Source: CBDAUN01 sp965214875
Lineage (GTDB): Bacteria; Pseudomonadota; Gammaproteobacteria; Arenicellales; JAJDZL01
Direction of reading: 5' to 3'
Length of the DNA: 64,000 nucleotides
Assembly: GCA_965214875.1 (NCBI GenBank)
Contig: OZ243980.1
Span: forward strand, 3,720,001-3,784,000
Shown: in pieces, positions 8,802-16,654 of the stretch
Layout of the letters: the number at the start of each line of letters is the position of its first letter
Numbering within the stretch: the first letter of the stretch is position 1
Translations under genes and position numbers: made by a program
The notes under the pieces: model-generated
Database searches by the model: none
Told to the model about the DNA's origin: nothing
The model's input: the letters and a program-made list of their open reading frames with translations, nothing else

Positions 8802-10724
8802 ATGGATTATCCTGCAAAATTTGATGTCATCGTTGTAGGCGCGGGGCATGCCGGCACCGAAGCGGCGCTTGCCTCGGCGCGCACTGGCGCTTCGACGCTA
8901 TTGTTGACGCAAAGCATCGACACGATCGGCCAGATGTCGTGCAATCCGGCGATCGGAGGAATCGGCAAAGGGCACATTGTCAAGGAGATCGATGCGCTTG
9001 GCGGCATCATGGCGCGCGCGATTGACCGAAGCGGGATTCAGTTCAGGCGCTTGAATGTGCGCAAGGGCGCGGCCGTTCGCGCCACCAGAGCGCAGGCGGA
9101 CCGAATGCTCTACCGCAACGCGGTTCGCGACGCGATCGAGCGCCAAGAGAACTTGACGATGTTTCAGCAAGAGGCGGAAGACCTGATCGTGCAAAACGGG
9201 CAGGCCGCCGGCATTGTCACGCGAATCGGCGTGAAGGTCGCAGCCCGTTCAGTAGTGCTGGCCGCCGGCACCTTTCTTGGCGGCAGAATCCATGTCGGCG
9301 GATCGTCCTATCAAGGAGGACGGGCCGGAGACGCCCCTTCGAACGCGCTTTCGGCGCGCCTGAGAGAGATGATGTTCCACGTGGAACGTCTGAAAACCGG
9401 CACGCCCGCCCGGCTGGATGCAAGAACCATCGACTATGCCAAGCTGGAGGAGCAGCCAGGCGACGAGCCGCTGCTGGCATTTTCATTCATCGGGTCGCCG
9501 GATGAGCATCCGCGCCAGGTGCCATGCCATATCGCGCGGACGGTTGAGCGCACGCACGACATTATCCGCGAGGCGCTTCATACCTCGGCCATCTATAGCG
9601 GGGCGATTGAGTCGGTCGGGCCGCGCTATTGCCCGTCGATTGAAGATAAGATTGTGCGATTCCCGGACCGGCCGTCGCACCAGGTTTTCATCGAGCCGGA
9701 AGGCTTGACTAGTTGCGAAGTCTATCCCAACGGCATATCGACCAGTTTGCCGTTCGATGCGCAGTGGCGGTTCATTCAAACGATGCCGGGTTTGGAGAAC
9801 GCCGTGCTGACAAGACCGGGCTACGCGATCGAGTACGACTTTCTTGATCCGCGCGATTTAAGGCTTAGCCTTGAGACGAAGTCGATGCCGGGGCTTTATC
9901 TGGCAGGACAGATCAATGGCACGACAGGCTACGAAGAGGCCGCCTGCCAAGGATTGATCGCCGGTTTAAACGCATCTAGGCGCGCGCGGGACCTCGAGCC
10001 TTGGTGGCCGCGGCGCGATGAAGCCTATATTGGCGTTCTAATCGATGACCTTGTTACGCGCGGCGCCGACGAGCCTTATCGCATGTTTACCTCTAGAGCT
10101 GAGCATCGGCTGATCTTGCGCGAAGACAATGCCGATCTGCGATTGACCGAAGCGGGCCGCAAGCTCGCTTTGGTGGACGACCGGCGCTGGCGGCTGTTCG
10201 AGAAGAAGCGCGCCTCGATCGAATTAGAGAAAAAGCGTTTGGCAGGCACGGCTCTGGTGCCGGCAAAGATTGATCAGTCCGCATTTTCAAGAGCGTTCGG
10301 GCGCGAATTGACGCGCGAGACAAGCCTGTTTAATCTGCTGCGCGACCCGCAGATCGACTATGCGGCATTGATGCAGCTAGACGGAGCCGGCCCGGGGGTA
10401 GCCGATCCCTCGGTTGCCGAGCAGCTTGAAATCCAGGCGCGCTATGAAGGCTATATCGACCGGCAGAATGTTGCGGTCAGCAAATCGCTGAAGAACGAGT
10501 CGGTCCATCTGCCGCAAGATATCGACTACAACGACGTTCACGGGCTCTCGAACGAAGCGCGTCAGAAGTTGCAGGAATACCGGCCTGAAACATTGGGCAG
10601 CGCGTCGCGCATCTGCGGCATGACGCCGGCGGCGATTGCCATCCTGCAGGTCCACCTCAAGCGCATTGAACAACGCAATGCGAAGCCTGAAGCAAAGGCC
10701 GCTTCCCGGCGCCGGTCGGCCTGA
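8802..10724 (+). CDS. mnmG: tRNA uridine-5-carboxymethylaminomethyl modification enzyme MnmG
   Basis: The 640-residue flavoprotein partners MnmE in U34 modification. The N-terminal dinucleotide-binding motif is VIVVGAGHAGTEAA. Family motifs include SCNPAIGGIGKGH, the FAD-proximal GTTGYEEAACQGLIAG and the C-terminal helical domain with LSNEARQKL. It lies between the motor pair and rsmG, the usual mnmG-rsmG-parA-parB order. A perfect parS palindrome is embedded in its coding sequence at 9374-9387. Length is normal. Confidence 0.97.
   Translation: MDYPAKFDVIVVGAGHAGTEAALASARTGASTLLLTQSIDTIGQMSCNPAIGGIGKGHIVKEIDALGGIMARAIDRSGIQFRRLNVRKGAAVRATRAQADRMLYRNAVRDAIERQENLTMFQQEAEDLIVQNGQAAGIVTRIGVKVAARSVVLAAGTFLGGRIHVGGSSYQGGRAGDAPSNALSARLREMMFHVERLKTGTPARLDARTIDYAKLEEQPGDEPLLAFSFIGSPDEHPRQVPCHIARTVERTHDIIREALHTSAIYSGAIESVGPRYCPSIEDKIVRFPDRPSHQVFIEPEGLTSCEVYPNGISTSLPFDAQWRFIQTMPGLENAVLTRPGYAIEYDFLDPRDLRLSLETKSMPGLYLAGQINGTTGYEEAACQGLIAGLNASRRARDLEPWWPRRDEAYIGVLIDDLVTRGADEPYRMFTSRAEHRLILREDNADLRLTEAGRKLALVDDRRWRLFEKKRASIELEKKRLAGTALVPAKIDQSAFSRAFGRELTRETSLFNLLRDPQIDYAALMQLDGAGPGVADPSVAEQLEIQARYEGYIDRQNVAVSKSLKNESVHLPQDIDYNDVHGLSNEARQKLQEYRPETLGSASRICGMTPAAIAILQVHLKRIEQRNAKPEAKAASRRRSA
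9374..9387. promoter_or_regulatory. parS centromere-like site
   Basis: GTTCCACGTGGAAC is a perfect 14-bp palindrome and equals the Pseudomonas-type parS core. ParB binds parS and spreads to organise and segregate the origin region. It lies within mnmG, about 2.1-2.8 kb from parA and parB. The match to known parS sites comes from established knowledge; occupancy by this ParB is inferred. Confidence 0.8.
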
Positions 10725-10742
10725 CGAAGCATTTTGCGCGCG

Positions 10743-11405
10743 ATGCAGGTCCAATCGAAACTTGACTTTGACCGCCGCGCGCTCGCCCATAGGCTCGATG
10801 CCGGCATCCAGCAGCTTCCTGTTGACCTTTCAGACTTGGCGATGGAGCGGTGCCTGAGGCATCTGGAATTGCTTTTCGAATGGAATCGCACCAGCAATCT
10901 TACCGCGATTAAGGATCCGGAGCAGATGGTCGTCAAGCATGTTCTGGACAGTCTGGCGGCAGCTCAATTCATATCGGGCGGGCGCGCTTTGGATATCGGC
11001 ACCGGTGCAGGATTTCCGGGGCTGCCGCTAGCCATTGCGCAACCTAGCCGACAGTGGATGGTGCTTGATGCGAATAGAAAGAAAGTTGAATTCATCCGGC
11101 ATGTAATCGCTTTTTTGGGACTTCGCAATGTCAGCGCTCATCAGTCTAGGGTGCAGCAATTCTCGACGCGGCTTAGGTTTGACACTGTCGTGTGCCGTGC
11201 GCTTGGCTCGCTCAAGGCGGTTGCCGAGCTTTCTGCACGGCTGCTCAATGCCGACGGCTCGGTGGTTGCCTTAAAAGGCCTAAGGCCGGACGACGAAATC
11301 GATGCGCTGCCCGAAAGCATCCAAGTCGGGGTGGCAAGGATATGTATCCCAGGCCTTGATGCCTCGCGCCATATTGTTACCATGAATTTCAAAGATCAAG
11401 CCTGA
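10743..11405 (+). CDS. rsmG: 16S rRNA (guanine527-N7)-methyltransferase RsmG
   Basis: The 220-residue SAM-dependent methyltransferase has motif I ALDIGTGAGFPGLPLAI and the RsmG region EWNRTSNLTAI upstream of it. It methylates G527 of 16S rRNA. ATG 10743 is preferred over the TTG three codons earlier. It follows mnmG by 18 bases and precedes parA, the conserved order. Confidence 0.95.
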   Translation: MQVQSKLDFDRRALAHRLDAGIQQLPVDLSDLAMERCLRHLELLFEWNRTSNLTAIKDPEQMVVKHVLDSLAAAQFISGGRALDIGTGAGFPGLPLAIAQPSRQWMVLDANRKKVEFIRHVIAFLGLRNVSAHQSRVQQFSTRLRFDTVVCRALGSLKAVAELSARLLNADGSVVALKGLRPDDEIDALPESIQVGVARICIPGLDASRHIVTMNFKDQA

Positions 11406-11438
11406 TAGGCCCGTTTCGCAGAGGCTTCAGGTCATACC

Positions 11439-12206
11439 ATGGGGACCGCAATCGCAATCGCGAATCAAAAGGGAGGGGTCGGCAAAACCACCACCGCGAT
11501 CAACCTTGCGGCTTCGCTTGAGCGCGCCAATCGCAAAACGCTATTGGTTGACCTCGACCCGCAAGCGAACGCTACCAGCGGCCTTGGGATCAGCCTACAA
11601 CAGTTCAGGCATGCCGTCTACGATGTGCTGATCGGCAAGTGCGAGCTGGCTGAGGCGGTGGTGAAGGCTGAGTGCGGGCTGGGTGTTGCGTGTTCAAGCA
11701 GCTCGCTAAATTTGGCTCAAATCGAGCTGCACTCGAAAAGCGCCCCAGAGTTCCAGCTTCGAAACGCGCTTGCTAGCGCCCGCAAGGAATACGACTATGT
11801 CGTGATCGACTGTCCGCCGGTTCTTAATATCCTGACCGCCAACGCGCTCATTGCGGCCGACAGCGTCATCATTCCCGCGCAATGCGAATTCTTCGCCTTG
11901 CAAGGCCTGGTGGAATTGACCGAAACAATCCGCAAAGTCAAGCGGGATGCAAACCCGGCGCTACGCATCGAGGGGATACTGAGAACCATGTTCGACCGCC
12001 GCAATCGGTTATCATACGAGGTTTCCGATCAACTTGCGACACACTTCAAGGATCAGGTTTTCCGAACCATCATTCCGCGCAATGTGCGGCTGGCTGAGGC
12101 GCCAAGCCACGGATGTCCGGTGATCGATTACGATAAGTCATCTACCGGTGCGGCCTCCTATATCGCATTGACCGGAGAGTTGCTCGGGCGGGAGAACCAG
12201 ACATGA
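11439..12206 (+). CDS. parA: Chromosome-partitioning ATPase ParA
   Basis: The 255-residue deviant-Walker ATPase has KGGVGKTTTAINLAASL at residues 11-27, LLVDLDPQANAT and DCPPVLNIL. It works with ParB and parS to segregate the replication origin. The very short N-terminus, without a DNA-binding domain, is the chromosomal type. It overlaps parB by 4 bases. A parS site lies in nearby mnmG, which completes the system. Confidence 0.95.
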   Translation: MGTAIAIANQKGGVGKTTTAINLAASLERANRKTLLVDLDPQANATSGLGISLQQFRHAVYDVLIGKCELAEAVVKAECGLGVACSSSSLNLAQIELHSKSAPEFQLRNALASARKEYDYVVIDCPPVLNILTANALIAADSVIIPAQCEFFALQGLVELTETIRKVKRDANPALRIEGILRTMFDRRNRLSYEVSDQLATHFKDQVFRTIIPRNVRLAEAPSHGCPVIDYDKSSTGAASYIALTGELLGRENQT

Positions 12207-13048
12207 CACAAAATAGATTGGGACGCGGGCTCGAAGCCATTTTGGGCGATTCGCGTTCGATGCTGGGCGCAGGCCAGGACGACGTTCGCCAGATCCCTAT
12301 TGAGCGATTGAAGCCTGGCAGCTATCAGCCGCGCCGCGAATACGATGAGCGTGCGCTAGACGAGCTGGCGGGTTCGATTCGCGCCCACGGCATTATCCAG
12401 CCGATCATTGCAAGGTCCGGCGAGCAGGCAAGCAGCTATGAAATTGTCGCCGGCGAGCGCCGCTGGCGCGCCGCGCAGCGCGCCGAATTGCACGAAGTGC
12501 CGGTTATCGTGCGTGAAATTGATGACAACTCGGCTTTGGCGATGTCGCTGATCGAGAACATCCAGCGCGAAGATCTCAATCCGGTCGAAGAGGCGATGGC
12601 GCTGAAGCGATTGAGCCAAGAATTTTCGATGACGCATGATGATATCGCCCAAAGCGTGGGCAAATCGCGCGCAACCATCACCAACTTGTTGCGCCTTTTG
12701 GGATTGAGACCCAAAGTATTGGAACATCTGAGCCATGGCCGGATCGAGATTGGACATGGCAAGGTGCTGCTCGCCCTTGATGGCGACATGCAGGTGCTCG
12801 CGGCCGCTGAGGTTGTCGCCGGAGCGTTGTCCGTGCGGCAGACAGAAGCGCTGGTCAAGCGCTATCTCGCTGGCAAGCGCACCAATAAAACCAAGCATAA
12901 GGATGCCGATATACGCTCCTTGGAGCGGGAGTTGGCCGACAAGGTCGGCGCCATGGTCGCCATATCTGACAATGGCGGCAAAGGCTTTCTCAAGATACGC
13001 TATGACAGTCTCGATCAGTTGGAAGGAATAATAAATCAAATCAATTAG
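12203..13048 (+). CDS. parB: Chromosome-partitioning protein ParB
   Basis: The 281-residue protein begins with the LGRGLEAILGD motif of ParB. It contains the CTPase/ParB fold with QPRREYDERALDELAGSIRAHGIIQPI and GERRWRAAQ, a helix-turn-helix (DDIAQSVGKSRATITNLLRLL) and a C-terminal dimerisation domain. It binds parS and acts as a CTP-dependent clamp. It is coupled to parA. Confidence 0.96.
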   Translation: MTQNRLGRGLEAILGDSRSMLGAGQDDVRQIPIERLKPGSYQPRREYDERALDELAGSIRAHGIIQPIIARSGEQASSYEIVAGERRWRAAQRAELHEVPVIVREIDDNSALAMSLIENIQREDLNPVEEAMALKRLSQEFSMTHDDIAQSVGKSRATITNLLRLLGLRPKVLEHLSHGRIEIGHGKVLLALDGDMQVLAAAEVVAGALSVRQTEALVKRYLAGKRTNKTKHKDADIRSLERELADKVGAMVAISDNGGKGFLKIRYDSLDQLEGIINQIN

Positions 13049-13075
13049 TTATGAAGAAATACGAGGTAAACTGAA

Positions 13076-14212
13076 TTGAACATCAGGTTTCAAGGCCGGC
13101 AGTCTTGCCTTGCGCTGCTGACGGTGGCGGCGTCGATCGCGCTGCTCAGTGCCGGCTGCGCGAATGTCGGCGGTAGAGACATATCGCTACTGCCAAGTTC
13201 CAAAGTGCTCGACCCGCTAGAGGTGCCGCCGGGCCTATCGCCGGTGCAAGAGTCCGAGACTTTTGTGATTCCCGACCGGCCGGGAGAAAACTTCGAACAG
13301 GTTACCAATATCTCGAGGGAGCAGTTCCGCAACATCCAGATGTGGAAGACGTTTGAGCAATACAAGCAGTTTCGCGCCGAACAATCAGGCAGCAACCTCA
13401 GCGAAGAGGAGTTCAGAGCTGCAAAGGAGCGTGGCCAGGGCATATTTCGGGTTGTCGAGTTCAAAAACGATGAGGGCAAGACTCGCTGGGTCGTCTACGA
13501 TGAGTTCAGTTCGGTGTGGGACCGGACGCTTGTCGTGCTGAACGATCTGGGGGTTCGGGTGTACGATGCCGACAGAGAAAATGGAATCATGTATGTCAAG
13601 GGCGTCTCGCCCCAAGAAAGCCCGACGTTTCTGCAAAGAATCGGTGTCAAGGAGTATGCGGGAAGGATTGACGAGCTTCATTTCGAGCAAATTTCAGGCG
13701 AAGCGGTGCAGATCATCCCGAAAAGCGAGTTTCTAGTTGAAGCCGACTATTCGTCATCGAGCATCTTCGCCTCGGAGCTCAGGTATTTTCTTCTGGCAAA
13801 TTATCAGGTGTTTCCGGAAGGGACGGAATCGACCGGCAAAGTGACGGTCGGAAAGCGCCTAGTCGACGATGAAGACGGCGGTCAGTATGTGGAATTGGCC
13901 GAACCGTTCGACAGGGCATGGATCAGGGTGGGCCGAACGCTTGAAGCGGCAGGGTTGGTGATTGTGGATTTGGACCGCGCCGCTGGCGACTACCTGGTGA
14001 GCTTTACGCCGGTCGAGGAGGCGACTCGGTCGAGGTGGCTTTTTTGGCGCAAGAAAACCAAGAAAAGGCAGATTGGCGACGAAATAGAGTACACCGTAAC
14101 GGTTGCCGAATCCGGCGATGCGACTAAGATCACGATTACGGCAACCGATGAGCAAGACGCGGAGTCCGCCGCCGACCTGCTCGGCGTTCTCTACGAGCGG
14201 CTTACGACATAG
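13076..14212 (+). CDS. bamC: Outer-membrane assembly lipoprotein BamC
   Basis: The 378-residue predicted lipoprotein has a signal sequence ending in lipobox LSAGC (Cys about residue 28). A lasso-like region, DPLEVPPGLSP, is followed by two helix-grip domains. BamC is an accessory of the BAM complex that folds outer-membrane beta-barrels. The start is TTG at 13076, preceded by a GAGGT-type ribosome-binding site. In many relatives bamC follows dapA; here it follows parB. The family match is good though the sequence is divergent. Confidence 0.85.
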   Translation: MNIRFQGRQSCLALLTVAASIALLSAGCANVGGRDISLLPSSKVLDPLEVPPGLSPVQESETFVIPDRPGENFEQVTNISREQFRNIQMWKTFEQYKQFRAEQSGSNLSEEEFRAAKERGQGIFRVVEFKNDEGKTRWVVYDEFSSVWDRTLVVLNDLGVRVYDADRENGIMYVKGVSPQESPTFLQRIGVKEYAGRIDELHFEQISGEAVQIIPKSEFLVEADYSSSSIFASELRYFLLANYQVFPEGTESTGKVTVGKRLVDDEDGGQYVELAEPFDRAWIRVGRTLEAAGLVIVDLDRAAGDYLVSFTPVEEATRSRWLFWRKKTKKRQIGDEIEYTVTVAESGDATKITITATDEQDAESAADLLGVLYERLTT

Positions 14213-14334
14213 GCTTTGAAATTTGAATTGCGGATGGCCTTAGCTTGCTGGCTGTGCGGCACAAGATTGGCAAATGAGCTGTCGATCGATAGGCTACTTG
14301 CGCGGTTGACTGATTGAGTGCCGCCGCATGGCGG

Positions 14335-14637
14335 CTACTGGGATTGCGGGACCTGTTCAGGATTGGCGCCTTGCTCTTGTTGCGTACGCTGCCACTTCAG
14401 GTAGTTTTGGTATTCCTGCCACTCTTTCCACAGCAGGTACTCGCGATACTGTTCGTCATCGGTCTCGAATCCTCTAACCCGATTGCCTTGTCCAAACAGG
14501 AAAAGCGGAGTGCCTGGCCCTTGGTGTTCGCGATTGCTGTCGGGAATCGGCGGGCCCGGAGGAGTGTCTTCATTTTGCAGGCCGCACCCATAAAGAGTAA
14601 AAGCCAGCACTGCGGCAACAAGGATTCGAATTGGCAT
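14335..14637 (-). CDS. Small predicted lipoprotein
   Basis: The 100-residue protein has a signal peptide with lipobox LYGC (Cys about residue 18). A Pro/Gly-rich linker (PPGPPIPD) follows, then a Trp/Tyr/Glu/Gln-rich segment (YREYLLWKEWQEYQNYLKWQ) ending in a Gln-rich tail. It is convergent with bamC. I do not recognise a family. The lipobox and absence of a better frame support it as a real gene anchored in the envelope. Confidence 0.7.
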   Translation of the reverse strand: MPIRILVAAVLAFTLYGCGLQNEDTPPGPPIPDSNREHQGPGTPLFLFGQGNRVRGFETDDEQYREYLLWKEWQEYQNYLKWQRTQQEQGANPEQVPQSQ

Positions 14638-15048
14638 TGTCGTTTGGGAGCTAATCCCGCTCGGATTCTGGAAATATGCGCATTATAAACTGTTGTGAGC
14701 GGACGCTGAAGATTTACCACGTCGGAATGAAAGTCAAACGCAAATGGCCATCGTATCAAAATAAACGCAAGTTTCTGCAAGGCGTTTTGATTCGTATCCA
14801 GGCCTATGCAAGCTATAACTTCAGACTTGCTGATCTGCGGTCAACTTGGCGGCAGACATGAAGAACCCTGCGCCTTTTCGACGAGCAAGGTAGGAAACAT
14901 GCGGTGATGGCACACTAAAAACGGAATTCCAGCGTACGGCGTAAAGTTGGCGAGTTGCAGTCGCTGAAACATGAAAACAATTCGATGAAGATGGATTGGG
15001 TTTCAGTTGATGGAAAGAAGGTGGGGGACAAAGAATAGCCCTGCCAGA
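14638..15048. other. Intergenic stretch without recognised gene
   Basis: The region lies upstream of the small lipoprotein gene (minus strand) and downstream of tesA. I see no conserved coding sequence, RNA gene or repeat. It may contain the lipoprotein promoter near 14670-14700. Confidence 0.5.
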
Positions 15049-15765
15049 CTAGTGTCGCACGTTTACTTGCTCGATTAGCTCGAAAACGCTTGGCAGCATC
15101 CCTTCGACAATCGCCGCGACACCCGCCGCATTCGGATGAATGCCGTCAGCCTGATTCAAATCAAAGTCGGTAGCAACGCCTTCCAGAAAATGCGGGTAGA
15201 ACACTGGACTATGTTTCTTGGCGAGTGCGGGATAGAGCGCATCAAACTGGTCGATATAGTCCTTGCCCAGATTGCGCGGCGCCTTGAACCCGCACAGTAG
15301 CACCGGCAGGTTGCGACCACTCAGAAGCATCAGTATTTCGTCGATATTGCTGCGCACTAGTTCCGGTGCCACAGCTCGAAGCGCATCATTGGCACCAAGC
15401 GCAACAATGACCGCGTCGACCGGATCGCCTAGCATCCACTCAAGTCGGGCTAGGCCGCCCGTGGTAGTGCCGCCAGAGTCGCCGCCATTGACCACTTCAA
15501 CCCGATAGCCTTGCTGGTGCAAGGCGGCTTGAAGCTGCGATGGGAAATTGTCGCTCCGGCTTAATCCTAGTCCGGCCGTAAGGCTGTCGCCAAAGGCTAG
15601 AATGCGAATGGGCGACCCGGATTGGCTATCCGCTGCGCTGATGCTGGAAAGCATCAGCAATACAAGCGAAATGATGGTCCTGGCAAAAAAGCCGGTTCGC
15701 CCCAAAACAGGTGACGCGGCGGCATTGTAGTGCTGATGCATGGGCAGATGCGGTGGAACCAACAT
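15049..15765 (-). CDS. tesA: Periplasmic GDSL esterase / thioesterase I-like
   Basis: The 238-residue SGNH hydrolase has block I AFGDSLTAGLG (nucleophile Ser), block II NGGDSGGTT, block III GANDALR and block V DGIHPNAAG (catalytic Asp and His). A hydrophobic segment at about 27-44 is a probable signal sequence; the true start may be a few codons further in (MHQHYN). TesA hydrolyses acyl thioesters and lysophospholipids in the periplasm. It is divergent from ybbA-ybbP, the same arrangement as tesA-ybbAP in Escherichia coli. Confidence 0.9.
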   Translation of the reverse strand: MLVPPHLPMHQHYNAAASPVLGRTGFFARTIISLVLLMLSSISAADSQSGSPIRILAFGDSLTAGLGLSRSDNFPSQLQAALHQQGYRVEVVNGGDSGGTTTGGLARLEWMLGDPVDAVIVALGANDALRAVAPELVRSNIDEILMLLSGRNLPVLLCGFKAPRNLGKDYIDQFDALYPALAKKHSPVFYPHFLEGVATDFDLNQADGIHPNAAGVAAIVEGMLPSVFELIEQVNVRH

Positions 15766-15955
15766 GTGTCATCGGGTCAGACAAAATCGCCGCAGAAAGA
15801 AACTGCGATTTTTGAGTTTAGTGTTCGTGTCGCGCTGCATGTCTGCAATGCCATGGGATGAAAAAGGATAGTACTTTACTTGGACTTGAATATGCAACAA
15901 ATCGGTGGCACATAATGTCGATCGTGTGAATTGTTTTTCCGATCCCTTTTTGCGC

Positions 15956-16654
15956 ATGAAAAAAAACGATAGTGAAAGCCCGCTGGTTTCATTGAGCGGT
16001 GTGCGACTTGAACTGAGTAGCCAGGCTGGGCAAGTGGACATTTTGCGCGGCATCGACCTTCGAATCGATGCAGGCGAAACAGTCAGCATCACAGGTCCAT
16101 CCGGTGCGGGGAAAACTTCGCTTATGATGATCATCGGCGGACTTGAAAAACCGACTGGCGGGACCGTGAGCGTAGCCGGCATGACTTTGAACAACCTTGG
16201 TGAGGATGCGCTAGCGCTCTATCGCCGAAACCATGTCGGAATCGTGTTTCAGTCGTTCCATCTGATTCCGACGATGACTGCGCTTGAGAATGTCGCGATT
16301 CCGCTTGAGCTATCTGGCAAGCCGGACGCGTTCGAGCGAGCCGCGCAAGAGCTTGACCAGGTCGGGCTGGCCGCGCGCGCGACGCACTTTCCCGATCAGC
16401 TTTCTGGCGGCGAGCAGCAGCGCGTCGCGCTGGCGCGCGCACTGGTGACCGAGCCGAATCTGGTGTTGGCCGATGAACCGACCGGAAACCTGGATGGCGA
16501 AAACTCGATGCGCGTGATGGACATGATGTTCGAGCTCAGCGAGGCCAAATCTATCACGCTGGTGCTGATTACGCACCAGAACGACATTGCCCTTCGTTGC
16601 AAGCGCAATCTGCAAATGGCGGATGGCAGGCTCATCGGCAGCGTTTCGGTTTGA
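15956..16654 (+). CDS. ybbA: ABC transporter ATP-binding protein YbbA
   Basis: The 232-residue ATPase has Walker A GPSGAGKTS, signature LSGGEQQR and Walker B LVLADEPTGNLD with a downstream His switch, ITHQND. It is of the LolD/MacB class. ATG 15956 gives the usual short N-terminus; an upstream in-frame GTG at 15905 is less likely. The permease gene starts inside its end. Divergence from tesA supports YbbA rather than LolD. Confidence 0.9.
   Translation: MKKNDSESPLVSLSGVRLELSSQAGQVDILRGIDLRIDAGETVSITGPSGAGKTSLMMIIGGLEKPTGGTVSVAGMTLNNLGEDALALYRRNHVGIVFQSFHLIPTMTALENVAIPLELSGKPDAFERAAQELDQVGLAARATHFPDQLSGGEQQRVALARALVTEPNLVLADEPTGNLDGENSMRVMDMMFELSEAKSITLVLITHQNDIALRCKRNLQMADGRLIGSVSV

Noticed and set aside
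15905..16654. YbbA-type ATPase as the missing MlaF
   Set aside because: It is coupled to the FtsX-like permease YbbP and divergent from tesA, and is LolD/MacB-like rather than MlaF-like.
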